The notes beneath the pieces were generated by a model. It was not told the origin of the DNA, did not search any database, and was given only the letters and a program-made list of their open reading frames with translations. A program made the position numbers and the translations under genes. DNA of 64,000 bases from Clostridiales bacterium. Lineage in GTDB: Bacteria > Bacillota > Clostridia > Oscillospirales > Oscillospiraceae. This document shows positions 54,433 through 63,864 of the stretch, in pieces (position 1 is the first letter of the stretch; each line of letters begins with the position of its first letter). The DNA lies in NCBI GenBank assembly GCA_012719035.1, contig JAAYBD010000023.1, positions 1 to 64,000 of the forward strand, in the 5' to 3' direction.

Positions 54433-55095
54433 ATGACGACGCGGAAACTTTATGATGATGAATTAAAAGAACTATCATCGGCGCTGATAAGAATGGGTGC
54501 TATGGCTATCGATGCTGTCTCCCGCTCTATGCAGGCACTGAAAACATTTGACAAACAGCTCGCAAAAGAGATAATTGAAGATGATGCGAACATAAACGCA
54601 ATGGAGAGGGACATTGAAACGATGTGCCTGAAACTTATTTTAAAGCAGCAGCCTGTGGCTACAGATCTGCGCAAGATAAGCGCAGCTATCAAAATGATAA
54701 CTGACATTGAGCGGATAGGCGATGCTGCTTCGGATATTGCCGAAATAAGCATGTTCCACGACGACTGCAGTTTTCCCGAGATTCAAAACGAGGTGCTGAA
54801 TATGGCTGAAAGCGCAAAAGAAATGCTTGCCTCCGCCATAGACTCATATGTTACGGGCGACCTCGATCTTGCCGCAAAAACAATCGCCAAGGATGACGTG
54901 GTTGACGACTTTTTTATAAAAATACGCAATGAGCTTGCGTCCCGAATTTATAAAGATGCGCAGGAGATGGATACGGTTATTGATTATCTGATGATAATCA
55001 AATATCTTGAACGCATCGGAGATCACGCAGTCAATATCTGCGAATGGGTACAGTTTTACGTGACGGGAATCCATATTGACGAACGTATCATATAG
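54433..55095 (+). CDS. phoU: Phosphate transport system regulator PhoU
   Basis: PhoU is a helical protein that links PstSCAB to the PhoR kinase and keeps it off when phosphate is plentiful. The 220-residue protein has the two three-helix PhoU repeats with the metal-binding motifs MITDIERIGDAASDIAE and YLERIGDHAVNICEW. A TTG two codons upstream is an alternative start. It is followed by the response regulator 24 bases downstream. Confidence 0.94.
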   Translation: MTTRKLYDDELKELSSALIRMGAMAIDAVSRSMQALKTFDKQLAKEIIEDDANINAMERDIETMCLKLILKQQPVATDLRKISAAIKMITDIERIGDAASDIAEISMFHDDCSFPEIQNEVLNMAESAKEMLASAIDSYVTGDLDLAAKTIAKDDVVDDFFIKIRNELASRIYKDAQEMDTVIDYLMIIKYLERIGDHAVNICEWVQFYVTGIHIDERII

Positions 55096-55119
55096 GTTTT
55101 TGTAAGAAGGGGGCTTAAA

Positions 55120-55827
55120 GTGAACGAGAGAATTGTAATTGTTGAAGATGATGAGAGCATAAGGAAGCTTCTTGAAGTCGCGCTCGGCAGCAACGGTTAC
55201 CTTACTAAAAGCTTTGACAATGCAAGGGAAGCACTTGACTATATGTATAGGGAGCCGCCGCATGTGGCTATCATGGATATCATGATGGACGGTATGAACG
55301 GCATAGAAGCCGCCCGCACCATGAGAAAATCAAGCGAGCTTAAATCCGTTCCGCTTATAATGCTGACTGCAAAGGATACCGAACTTGACAAAATTATCGG
55401 GCTTGATGCCGGCGCTGACGACTATGTAACAAAGCCTTTCAGCGTTTTGGAACTTTGTGCGAGGGTACGCGCGCAGCTGCGCAGGAGCAGCAATGCGGCT
55501 CATGAAGCCGCCGATAAAAATATTCTGGAGCTGGGCGGCATCACACTTGATAACAATGTTAGGGAAGTCTATAAAGAGGGAGAACTTCTGCAGCTTACCT
55601 TCAAGGAGTTTGAACTTCTGAAGTATCTTATGGAGAACAGATCCCGCGCCGTTTCGCGCGAAGAGCTTCTCGGCAATATCTGGGGAGATGATTTTTTCGG
55701 AGAAACGCGCACCCTTGATATCCACATAGGCACGCTTCGCCAGAAACTTGGTGACACCGCCGAAAAGAGCAGCTATATTAAAACCGTCAGGGGACTTGGG
55801 TATCGATTTATAGGAGGCGGAAAATGA
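55120..55827 (+). CDS. phoP: Phosphate response regulator, OmpR family (PhoP/PhoB type)
   Basis: This 235-residue regulator has a receiver domain with Asp53 in IMDIMMDG and Lys in VTKPFS, and a winged-helix DNA-binding domain with EELLGNIWGDDFFGETRTLDIHI. It starts with GTG after AAGGGGG. It overlaps the kinase gene by 4 bases and is expected to act on the pst promoter. Confidence 0.94.
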   Translation: MNERIVIVEDDESIRKLLEVALGSNGYLTKSFDNAREALDYMYREPPHVAIMDIMMDGMNGIEAARTMRKSSELKSVPLIMLTAKDTELDKIIGLDAGADDYVTKPFSVLELCARVRAQLRRSSNAAHEAADKNILELGGITLDNNVREVYKEGELLQLTFKEFELLKYLMENRSRAVSREELLGNIWGDDFFGETRTLDIHIGTLRQKLGDTAEKSSYIKTVRGLGYRFIGGGK

Positions 55828-57542
55828 AAAAAACCCTTATGAGCGGTTTTGTACTTATCCTTTCTCTTGCCTTACTCGTTTTCGGAGCACTTACCGCCCT
55901 TGCCTTCAATTCGCGCTTGATTTCAGACACGAAACAGGAACTTCTTTCCTGTGCGGCTTTAACGGCAAAAGAATTTGACCCCAAGCTGGATGCAGACGAG
56001 CAGGCAAGTGCTTTTTCGGCTGCGATAGGGGATATACGCATTACTATTGTGTCTTCGGACGGAACTGTCCTTGGCGATTCTCAGGCTGACCACCGAACTA
56101 TGGAAAACCACCTTGATCGGTCGGAAATCATTCAGGCTTCAGCCTCGGGACAGGGCACAAGCGTGAGAAACAGTGAAACTATAGGAAAAAAGCTGGTCTA
56201 TTCCGCTGTTGAAACACCCGACGGCTATTTTATCAGAGCTACCAAAGAGGTAGCCGGAGTTTTTGGCCATCTGATTTCAGTGGTTCCCGCAATGGTGCTT
56301 TCCATGCTGTTTTCACTGCTTTTGGCGGCATATCTGATAAACAGGTTTTCTGTCGGATTTATTAATCCGATAATTGAAATGAACGACAGCCTTATAGGGG
56401 TAAAGGACGGCGGAAAGCTCTTGAATCCGAAGGATTACCGGTACGGTGAGCTGGAGGATATGGCGGTAAAAATCAACGTCATTTCATCTCATTTGTCAAA
56501 GTATATAAGCAATATTCAGCAAGAAAAGGAGAAATTAAACTATATACTTGACAATGTCGGAGAAGGATTCTTACTGCTTGACGAAAAGCTAAACATACTT
56601 TTAATAAATAACTCCGCCTGCGTTTACCTGAATTGCAGGAAGTCCGCTGTAGGCGAACATATCCTCCTCGCTGTAAGGGATTTTAATTTTATTCAGTGCG
56701 CGGAAAGGGCAATCAAAGAAAAAACAAGACTGCTGCTCGACTTAGAGCTTTCCGGGAAAATCGTTGAATCTGTATTTAGATATGTTGAAGAAGAAAGCGG
56801 ATTTTCAGCGTCGCTTATCATTACGATGTCGGATGTTACGGAGAACAGAAACTCTGTGAAAATGAGAAGGGAGTTTTTCTCCAATGCGAGCCATGAGCTG
56901 AAAACGCCCATAACTTCCATAAAAGGAAGCGCCGAGCTGCTCTGCTCCGATCTTCCCATTTCAGAAAAGCAAAGAAAAGAGCTTCTGACAAGAATCGGTG
57001 TCGAATCTGAACGCATGAATATGCTTATTAACGATATCATCATGATAAGCCGTATGGAAAGCGGCGATTTGGCTGGGGATATAGACAATATTGATATTTC
57101 CGAGGCAATAAACGAAAGTTTGATCGAAATTGCACCGATGGCAGAGCAGGACAATCTGACTGTGAATGTTGAAATTAAGCCGGTCTTCATATCTGCAAAC
57201 AAGAAGGACATTCGAGAGCTTGTTTCTAATCTGCTTGTTAACGCCGTAAAATACAACAGGCAGGGGGGATGCGTTGACATCTCGCTGAAAGAGCAGAACG
57301 GAGAAGCAATTCTTAAAGTCCGCAATGACGGTGAACCGATACCGCTCTCCCAGCAAAGACGTGTATTTGAGCGCTTTTACCGGGTTGACAGCGGAAGAAG
57401 TAAGACGATCGGGGGCACAGGGCTTGGACTTTCCATCGTAAAGCATGTTGTCGATTCCTTAAACGGCGCTGTTTCACTTGAAAGCAGCATAGAAAGCGGA
57501 ACTGCTTTTACAGTTCGATTGCCTGTTTCTGCTGATAATTAA
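55824..57542 (+). CDS. phoR: Phosphate sensor histidine kinase (PhoR type)
   Basis: This 572-residue membrane kinase has two membrane helices (about 5-28 and 150-172) around a small extracytoplasmic domain, a HAMP-like stretch, a PAS domain (about 230-340), the phospho-His in SNASHELKTPITSI (His about 357), and an ATPase domain with N, G1 (VRNDGEPI), F and G2 (GGTGLGLSIVKH) boxes. Its pairing with the preceding regulator and pst genes gives the phosphate role. Confidence 0.93.
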   Translation: MKKTLMSGFVLILSLALLVFGALTALAFNSRLISDTKQELLSCAALTAKEFDPKLDADEQASAFSAAIGDIRITIVSSDGTVLGDSQADHRTMENHLDRSEIIQASASGQGTSVRNSETIGKKLVYSAVETPDGYFIRATKEVAGVFGHLISVVPAMVLSMLFSLLLAAYLINRFSVGFINPIIEMNDSLIGVKDGGKLLNPKDYRYGELEDMAVKINVISSHLSKYISNIQQEKEKLNYILDNVGEGFLLLDEKLNILLINNSACVYLNCRKSAVGEHILLAVRDFNFIQCAERAIKEKTRLLLDLELSGKIVESVFRYVEEESGFSASLIITMSDVTENRNSVKMRREFFSNASHELKTPITSIKGSAELLCSDLPISEKQRKELLTRIGVESERMNMLINDIIMISRMESGDLAGDIDNIDISEAINESLIEIAPMAEQDNLTVNVEIKPVFISANKKDIRELVSNLLVNAVKYNRQGGCVDISLKEQNGEAILKVRNDGEPIPLSQQRRVFERFYRVDSGRSKTIGGTGLGLSIVKHVVDSLNGAVSLESSIESGTAFTVRLPVSADN

Positions 57543-57543
57543 T

Positions 57544-57584
57544 AAAACCGTTTCAAGCTCTCGGGCTTTGAAACGGTTTTTATT
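57544..57584 (+). terminator. Terminator of the pst-pho operon
   Basis: AAAACCGTTTCAA pairs with TTGAAACGGTTTT across a short loop, followed by T residues. It lies directly after the phoR stop. Confidence 0.9.
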
Positions 57585-57604
57585 ATAACGCCGCTCTGTG
57601 AATA

Positions 57605-58114
57605 TTATATCAGCTTTTCACGCAGCAGCTTGTCTTTTAAGTCTGTTACAACATTTTCGGTTGCCCCTGAGCAAAGTATATGGATATCCGCATATTTTTG
57701 ATACAGCGGAGCACGCATCTCATAAATTTCGCTGAAGGTCATTTCCGCAGGAGTCGCGACACCTCTGTCGGCAAGCGAACCTGTAAGACGCTTTTCAAGC
57801 TCGGAAACAGGCGTATCAAGCCATACTACAACCCCGCTTTCCGATAAATTTTTCATCGCATCCTCCGAAAAGACCATGCTGCCGCCTGTTGCAATAACCG
57901 TTCTTTCGTGTTTTATGTTTTTACCTATATTCCCTTCGATTTCAATGAACCTGTCATAGCCAGCCTCAGCAATAATCTGGGAAAGAGTGCGCTTCTGTTC
58001 AAGAGAAATCAGTATATCCGTATCAAGGAAGTCATAGCCAAGCAGTTTGGCAAGTATTACGCCGACTGTGCTTTTCCCCGTAGCCGGCATTCCTATAAGA
58101 ATAATATTTTTCAT
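57605..58114 (-). CDS. Shikimate kinase-like protein
   Basis: This 169-residue P-loop kinase matches the shikimate kinase fold: GMPATGKSTVG (Walker A, 8-18), FLDTDILI and a lid with MRAPLYQKYAD. Several substrate motifs differ: ATGGS stands for the usual ATGGG, and DRFIEIEG for the FRxxE type. It is therefore either a divergent shikimate kinase or a relative with another substrate. GGAGGT precedes ATG at 58114. No aromatic pathway gene is nearby. Confidence 0.75.
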   Translation of the reverse strand: MKNIILIGMPATGKSTVGVILAKLLGYDFLDTDILISLEQKRTLSQIIAEAGYDRFIEIEGNIGKNIKHERTVIATGGSMVFSEDAMKNLSESGVVVWLDTPVSELEKRLTGSLADRGVATPAEMTFSEIYEMRAPLYQKYADIHILCSGATENVVTDLKDKLLREKLI

Positions 58115-58419
58115 ATTTTCAACCTCCGGAACCCTGTTTTCTGGATTATAGCATTTTTTAAAACAAGAATCCATAATCAATTGTTTTTAGGAAAAAGGGG
58201 TCTTATTATCGACATATGACTAAACGGACAGATTATAGGCACAGAGGTTTTGGAAAACCCCGGTGATCGCAGGTTCTTTTTCCATAAAAACACCGGATTT
58301 TATCAATTTATGAATGACAGACAGATATAATTTTGTTATTATATTCAATAAGGTTTCATGCCGGCTAATCAGCATATAATCAATACGTATATAAAAACAG
58401 AAAAATCGGAGGTATTGCA

Positions 58420-59097
58420 ATGCAGTATGAAATTTTTGGTACTACCTTGCCCGCAGTTACAGTAACGCTACAACAAGGCGAAAGTATTTATACGCAGTCA
58501 GGCGGCATGACTTGGATGACAGACGGTATTTCAATGGAAACCAATATGAAGGGCGGTTTCGGAAAAGCCTTAGGGCGGATGCTCACTGGCGAATCCCTTT
58601 TTATGGCGACTTATACGGCTCAAAGACCCGGTGCTCAGATAACCTTTGCGTCGACTTTCCCGGGAAGTATAGTTCCGATCGAACTCAGCGGCTCAAGGGA
58701 ATTCATCTGCCAGAAGGACGCATTTTTGTGCGCTACTCCGGGCGTTCGTCTTTCCGCTTCTTTGCAGAAAGCCAAAACAGGCTTTTTCGGCGGCGAGGGC
58801 TTTATCATGCAGCGCATAGGCGGAAACGGCCTGTGTTTCCTTGAAATCGATGGCACAGTCGTTGCAAAGGATCTTGCTCCGGGCGAGGTCATTAAGGTAG
58901 ATACGGGCAATCTGGCCGCTTATGAGTCAAGTGTCACTTATTCGGCGGAGACTGTCAAGGGCTTCAAGAATGTGCTGTTCGGCGGTGAAGGGCTTTTCCT
59001 TTCGGTGCTCCGCGGACCGGGAAGAGTTTATCTCCAGTCCGTAAGCATGGCTGAGTTTGCATCTAAAATTATTCCGTATATTCCAACATCAAACTGA
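58420..59097 (+). CDS. AIM24/TIGR00266 family protein
   Basis: This 225-residue all-beta protein belongs to the AIM24 family (TIGR00266). The hallmarks are SGGMTWMTDGISMETNMKGG near residue 27, FLEIDGTVVAKDLAPGE and VDTGNLAAYE. The function in bacteria is uncertain, often linked to envelope or stress contexts. The next gene, an SPFH-type zinc-ribbon protein, is 65 bases downstream in the same direction and probably cotranscribed. GGAGG precedes the ATG. Confidence 0.88.
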   Translation: MQYEIFGTTLPAVTVTLQQGESIYTQSGGMTWMTDGISMETNMKGGFGKALGRMLTGESLFMATYTAQRPGAQITFASTFPGSIVPIELSGSREFICQKDAFLCATPGVRLSASLQKAKTGFFGGEGFIMQRIGGNGLCFLEIDGTVVAKDLAPGEVIKVDTGNLAAYESSVTYSAETVKGFKNVLFGGEGLFLSVLRGPGRVYLQSVSMAEFASKIIPYIPTSN

Positions 59098-59162
59098 TTT
59101 CATAATAGAAAAAGAGAAATAGGTCATGCAATCTTTCATTGCATATGAAAGGAGATTATTCA

Positions 59163-60485
59163 ATGGGTCTGTTAAAAGCGGGGGCCGGTGCTCTTTCAGG
59201 TGTTCTTGCCGACCAGTGGAGAGACTATTTTTACTGCGAGTCAATGGAGCAGGAAGTTTTAGCGCAGAAAGGCATAAAGCGTGTTTCAAAACGCAGCTCC
59301 AACACAAAGGGTGATGAGAACATCATTTCAAACGGTTCTATTATCGCGGTCAACGACGGTCAGTGTATGATCATTGTTGAGCAGGGCAAGGTAGTCGATT
59401 TGTGCGCCGTCCCCGGTGAATATGTCTATGATACTTCTACAGAACCGAGCGTATTTGTCGGTAATTTGGGAAGTTCTCTTTCGGACACATTCAAGAACAT
59501 GGGCAAGCGCTTTACATTCGGAGGGGATACCGCAAAGGATCAGCGTGTTTACTACTTCAACACAAAGGAGCTTATCGGAAATAAATACGGAACGGCAAAT
59601 CCCGTACCTTTCCGCATTGTCGACAAAAACGTAGGTCTTGATGTGGACATTTCTATACGCTGCTTCGGGGAATACTCCTACCGCATAATGAACCCCATGC
59701 TCTTCTATACTAATGTCTGCGGTAATATTGACGGGAAATACACCCGCGAAGAGATAGACAGCCAGCTCAAATCGGAAATCCTTACAGCGCTTCAGCCTGT
59801 GTTTGCGAAAATCTCGGAAATGGGAATACGCTACAGTGCGCTGCCGGGTCACACGAATGAGCTTGCGGAAGCATTAAACGAAGTCCTTTCAAGAAAGTGG
59901 CATGAGCTTCGCGGCATAGATATTGTCTCTTTCGGAGTCAGCTCTGTTAAGGCATCCGAAGAAGATGAGGATATGATAAAGGAGCTTCAGCGCAATGCGG
60001 CTTTCCGCAATCCTACCATGGCGGCGGCGCATCTTGTCGGTGCTCAGGCAGAGGCTATGCAGAGCGCCGCGAAAAACGAGGGCATGGGCGGGGCTTTCAT
60101 GGGTTTTGCAGGTCTTAACATGGCTCAGAATGCAGGAGGCGCGAGCGCTCAGAATCTTTTTGCAATGGGAGGGCAGATGCCGTCTTCCTCCTCCGCAGAT
60201 ATTCCCGCTTCCGATGAATGGAGCTGCTCCTGCGGGAAAACCGGCAACAAGGGCAAATTCTGCATTGAGTGCGGAGCAGCGAAGCCCGCTTCCGCTGCCG
60301 GCTGGACCTGCTCATGCGGAGCTGTCAATAAGGGTAAGTTCTGCGGAGAATGTGGGAAACCGAAACCCGAGAACGAACTGCTTTATAAATGTGATAAATG
60401 CGGGTGGGAACCCGAGGATCCTCAAAAACCTCCCAAATTCTGCCCACAGTGCGGCGATCCTTTCAATGACAGCGATTTGAGATAG
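59163..60485 (+). CDS. SPFH-domain (virion core/YdjI-like) protein with C-terminal zinc ribbons
   Basis: This 440-residue protein has an SPFH/Band-7-like core (about 60-290), a helical Ala/Met/Gly-rich region (about 290-350) and three C-terminal zinc ribbons with CxC/CxxC pairs (CSCGKTGNKGKFCIEC, CSCGAVNKGKFCGEC and CDKCG...CPQC). This order matches YdjI-type proteins, which in Bacillus are linked to membrane stress. ATG at 59163 follows AAAGGAG; an ATG eight codons upstream is not needed. It pairs with the preceding AIM24 gene. Confidence 0.87.
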   Translation: MGLLKAGAGALSGVLADQWRDYFYCESMEQEVLAQKGIKRVSKRSSNTKGDENIISNGSIIAVNDGQCMIIVEQGKVVDLCAVPGEYVYDTSTEPSVFVGNLGSSLSDTFKNMGKRFTFGGDTAKDQRVYYFNTKELIGNKYGTANPVPFRIVDKNVGLDVDISIRCFGEYSYRIMNPMLFYTNVCGNIDGKYTREEIDSQLKSEILTALQPVFAKISEMGIRYSALPGHTNELAEALNEVLSRKWHELRGIDIVSFGVSSVKASEEDEDMIKELQRNAAFRNPTMAAAHLVGAQAEAMQSAAKNEGMGGAFMGFAGLNMAQNAGGASAQNLFAMGGQMPSSSSADIPASDEWSCSCGKTGNKGKFCIECGAAKPASAAGWTCSCGAVNKGKFCGECGKPKPENELLYKCDKCGWEPEDPQKPPKFCPQCGDPFNDSDLR

Positions 60486-60526
60486 TGCTCCGCCTGTTTC
60501 TGTCCGTTTAGATAGTTTCGAGGTAT

Positions 60527-60568
60527 TAAGAGGCGGTTTTTACCGAAGCCGCCTCTTAACACTTTTGC
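60527..60568 (+). terminator. Terminator after the SPFH gene
   Basis: TTAAGAGGCGG (60527-60537) pairs perfectly with CCGCCTCTTAA (60549-60559), followed by CACTTTT. Confidence 0.85.
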
Positions 60569-60597
60569 TTATACAATGATAAAGAAGAGGAAAAATA

Positions 60598-61536
60598 ATG
60601 CTTGCTTTCCAGCTTTCTCTCCAGCTAATAATACTGATACTTGTAGGATTTGCCGTATGGCGGCTTGGTATAGTAAATGAAAGCTTTGATTCATCGCTTA
60701 CGTCCTTTATATTGAACGTCGCACTGCCCTGTATGATTATAAAATCCTTCAGCGCCGAATACTCGTCCGAACAGCTTATAAACTGCGCCGTTTTGATTTT
60801 GCTGAGTATAGTCTTTCTCGCACTCTGGTTTGGGATAGGGCAGCTTTTATTCAAATTATACGGCGGCGGATATACAGGGAGAATACTGCGCTTCGGCGCA
60901 ATGTTTACGAATTTCTCATTTGTAGGCATCCCTGTTGTCGAGGCGCTTTACGGACAAACGGGATTATTATATTTCGTAGTGTTTATTCTGCCTATCCGAA
61001 TGGTATATTACAGTGCTGCCGAGCCTCTTTTATCCCCTTTGGGACTCGAACACGGAAAGCGCAGCTTCAAGGAAAATTTCAAAGGCTGGATGTCGCCGCC
61101 CGTCGTTGCGGTGTTCATCGGTCTTGTTCTTTACATCACCGGCTTCAGCTTTCCTCCTGCAATAGACAAAACCATTTCGAGCATAGGTGCGGTTTCCTCG
61201 CCGATGGGGATGATATTGTGCGGGATATCACTCGGCAAAAACAATATTAAATCTATTCTAAGGGCGAAATATCTTCGCATGCCGCTGCTGCGCAACATCA
61301 TCATGCCCGCTCTGGTGACTGCAATCATGTATTTTATTCCCGTTGACCCGCTTGTAGCAAAAATAGTTGTGATTTACGCCGCTCTTCCCGTAGCTTCGCT
61401 CCTTGCGGCATTTACAATTCAGTATGACCCCGAGCCGGAAGCAAGACTCGAGAGCGCCGGAAGCGTGTTTTTTTCGATATTGGCTTGTGCGGTCACGATT
61501 CCTTTTTGGGCACAGATTGCCGAATACCTGTTTTGA
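60598..61536 (+). CDS. AEC family transporter (auxin efflux carrier type)
   Basis: This 312-residue membrane protein of the AEC family has about ten helices, NVALPCMIIKSFS and the TNFSFVGIPVVEALYG region with the conserved Asn/Gly of the transport core. Bacterial members usually carry small organic acids such as malate. It is followed at 105 bases by a MATE exporter. AAGAGG precedes the ATG. Confidence 0.87.
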   Translation: MLAFQLSLQLIILILVGFAVWRLGIVNESFDSSLTSFILNVALPCMIIKSFSAEYSSEQLINCAVLILLSIVFLALWFGIGQLLFKLYGGGYTGRILRFGAMFTNFSFVGIPVVEALYGQTGLLYFVVFILPIRMVYYSAAEPLLSPLGLEHGKRSFKENFKGWMSPPVVAVFIGLVLYITGFSFPPAIDKTISSIGAVSSPMGMILCGISLGKNNIKSILRAKYLRMPLLRNIIMPALVTAIMYFIPVDPLVAKIVVIYAALPVASLLAAFTIQYDPEPEARLESAGSVFFSILACAVTIPFWAQIAEYLF

Positions 61537-61641
61537 TGTCTATACGATACTTCGTTTCCCATCGGTACATAATAAGGATTGGCACAGCGCCGGACGTAAA
61601 ATCAATGCCTATATTGATTGGCTTCCTTTAAGGGGAATATA

Positions 61642-63033
61642 ATGGAAAATGACAAGCAAAAGCAAAGCGCACGCAGGGCGCTGATGCTCGATACTTCTAT
61701 ACCGAAGCTAATACCCAAAATGGCAGTGCCTACCATGACTGCTATGCTGATTTCGTCTATCTACAGTATGGCGGACACATATTTTGTCAGCCATCTCGGC
61801 ACTGCGGCGACCGCTGCCGTTGGCGTCAATATGGCCATTGACCAGACCATAACAATGGCAGGCTCTTTCCTTGCCTTTGGTTCGAGCAGCTATGTTTCCA
61901 GACTTTTGGGAGCTAAGAAAACCCTTACTGCCTCTAAAACCATGTCCACAGCTTTTTTTGCCGCGATTTTTCTTGGCGTTCTTGTCATGCTTCCCGGCTT
62001 GATTTTTACCGAAGCGATTGTAAGATTTCTTGGTGCAAATGATTCGGTAACTCCTTATGCGGCGGATTATGCAAGATACATCCTCATCGCAGCTCCTTTT
62101 ATGGCTCCAAGTTTTGTGCTGAATCAATGCCTGCGCTCTGAGGGCAGCCCCGTTTATTCAATGATAGGGATAGGCATTGGCGGAGTTTTGAATATAGCTC
62201 TTGACCCGCTTTTTATCTTTACCTTTGATTTAGGCATTGCAGGCGCCGCAATGGCGACGGCAATTTCAAAATTTATCGGCTTTTGTATTTTGATTTTCCC
62301 TTATATCAGCAAGAAAAGCATCCTTCGGCTTTCAGCAAAGAATATCAGCTTTAGTTCCGACATTGTGCGGGAAACAACTTTAATGGGTTTTCCATCCATG
62401 TTTAGGATGGGACTGGGCGTAGTTGCAGCCATTCTGATCAACAATGTTGCAGGAAAGCATTCCGACTCGGCGCTTGCAGCTATCTCTGTAGTAACGCGCA
62501 TAATGATGCTTCCCACTGCCGCGATGCTTGGCTTTGGGCAGGGGTTTCAGCCGGTTGCGGGCTTTAGCTGGGGGGCAAAGCGCTATGACCGGGTTCGGGA
62601 ATCATACAGGTTCTCATCGATCATCGGTGTTTCATTCATTGCGGCTGTCAGTCTCCTTATCGGGATTTTCGCAAAGCAGATTCTTCTGCTGTTCACCGAA
62701 AACAATACAGACTTAGTGGAAATCGGAAGTCTTTGTCTGATATCGCAGTGCATATCCATGCCGCTTAATGCATGGGTCATAGTGGTAAATATGCTCTACT
62801 CCGCCTTGGGCAAACCGACTGGGGCTATCATCCTCGGGATTACAAGGCAAGGGCTTTGCTTCATTCCCGTCATCTATATTTTGCCGTCACTTTTCGGCAT
62901 TAATGGCGTCGCTGTATCACAGGCGGTTGCAGACCTGTTTTCTTTCTTGTTAACTGTTCCGTTTGCAGTTATTATATTAAGGGATATTGCAAAAAGGGAA
63001 AAAAATGAAATACAATTGCCAAGGATAGAGTAG
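61642..63033 (+). CDS. MATE family multidrug exporter
   Basis: This is a 463-residue twelve-helix antiporter of the MATE family, which exports drugs or metabolites using sodium or proton gradients. Visible are MADTYFVSHLGTAATAAVGV, NQCLRSEGSP, and the half-repeat GFGQGFQPVAGFSWGAKRYD. ATG at 61642 follows AAGGGGA and is preferred over an earlier in-frame start at 61618. Confidence 0.92.
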   Translation: MENDKQKQSARRALMLDTSIPKLIPKMAVPTMTAMLISSIYSMADTYFVSHLGTAATAAVGVNMAIDQTITMAGSFLAFGSSSYVSRLLGAKKTLTASKTMSTAFFAAIFLGVLVMLPGLIFTEAIVRFLGANDSVTPYAADYARYILIAAPFMAPSFVLNQCLRSEGSPVYSMIGIGIGGVLNIALDPLFIFTFDLGIAGAAMATAISKFIGFCILIFPYISKKSILRLSAKNISFSSDIVRETTLMGFPSMFRMGLGVVAAILINNVAGKHSDSALAAISVVTRIMMLPTAAMLGFGQGFQPVAGFSWGAKRYDRVRESYRFSSIIGVSFIAAVSLLIGIFAKQILLLFTENNTDLVEIGSLCLISQCISMPLNAWVIVVNMLYSALGKPTGAIILGITRQGLCFIPVIYILPSLFGINGVAVSQAVADLFSFLLTVPFAVIILRDIAKREKNEIQLPRIE

Positions 63034-63100
63034 CAAACAATAAATATGATCTTTTTAGACCTAAACAATATCATAAAATAATCATATCGGAGGAACCGAA

Positions 63101-63706
63101 ATGAGTAAAAAAGTTATTACAATCAGCCGTGAATTCGGCAGCGGAGGAAGAACGATCGCAAGAATGGTTGCAGAGCGCTTGGGTTATGCTTTTTATGATA
63201 AAGCACTTGTGGAACGTATCGCGAAAGAAAGCGGATATTCGGAGGATTTTATTGAGCGCCGGGGAGAGGACGCAACTTCAACCAGCAGCTTTCTGTTCAA
63301 CCTTGCACGCTCAGGCAGCGGAGGCTATGAAGGCGTGTCCGGAATTTCCGACAAGCTGTATGTCATACAGCATAATTTGATCAAGCGTCTTCCCGAAGAA
63401 GGTCCCTGTGTTATTGTCGGGCGCTGCTCCGACTATATTCTGAAGGATTTTGAAGATTCGCTTCATGTGTTCATATATGCGGATACGCAGTTCAAAGCAG
63501 ATAGAATCGTCCGTCTTTACGGCGAGAGGGAAGACCTCCCGGAAAAGCGCCTCGAAGAAAAAGATAAAAAAAGAAAAGTTTATTACAAAAACTATACGGG
63601 GAGAGTTTGGGGGATGAGCACAAATTACGACATAAGCCTTAACAGCGGAAAGATAGGCGTAGAAAACTGTGCCGATATTATTGTTGACTTGGCAACACGC
63701 CGATAA
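63101..63706 (+). CDS. Cytidylate kinase-like family protein
   Basis: This 201-residue P-loop protein belongs to the cytidylate-kinase-like family (PF13189). It starts KKVITISREFGSGGRTIARM (P loop), and has the FYDKALVERIAKESG segment and GRCSDYIL. It lacks the CMP-binding insert of true Cmk, so the substrate is unclear. GGAGG precedes the ATG. Confidence 0.88.
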   Translation: MSKKVITISREFGSGGRTIARMVAERLGYAFYDKALVERIAKESGYSEDFIERRGEDATSTSSFLFNLARSGSGGYEGVSGISDKLYVIQHNLIKRLPEEGPCVIVGRCSDYILKDFEDSLHVFIYADTQFKADRIVRLYGEREDLPEKRLEEKDKKRKVYYKNYTGRVWGMSTNYDISLNSGKIGVENCADIIVDLATRR

Positions 63707-63757
63707 TTTTTAATAAAATCACAATCAGAAACAAAACCACATTTTCAACTAACATAA

Positions 63758-63786
63758 TTGACAAGTCTGTTTATTGATAGTATAAT
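63758..63786 (+). promoter_or_regulatory. Consensus promoter of the DegV gene
   Basis: TTGACA at 63758-63763 and TATAAT at 63781-63786 are exact consensus hexamers 17 bases apart. A leader of about 70 bases follows. Confidence 0.9.
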
Positions 63787-63864
63787 TAACTCGATATGGT
63801 AGCCTGTATTATAATATGTGGTTATCAATACTATATTATCACAAGTAAATGTGAGGTGAATGGC

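Noticed and set aside
61599-61619. AATCAAT/ATTGATT inverted repeat before the MATE gene as a terminator.
   Set aside because: The stem is short and AT-only with no T run.
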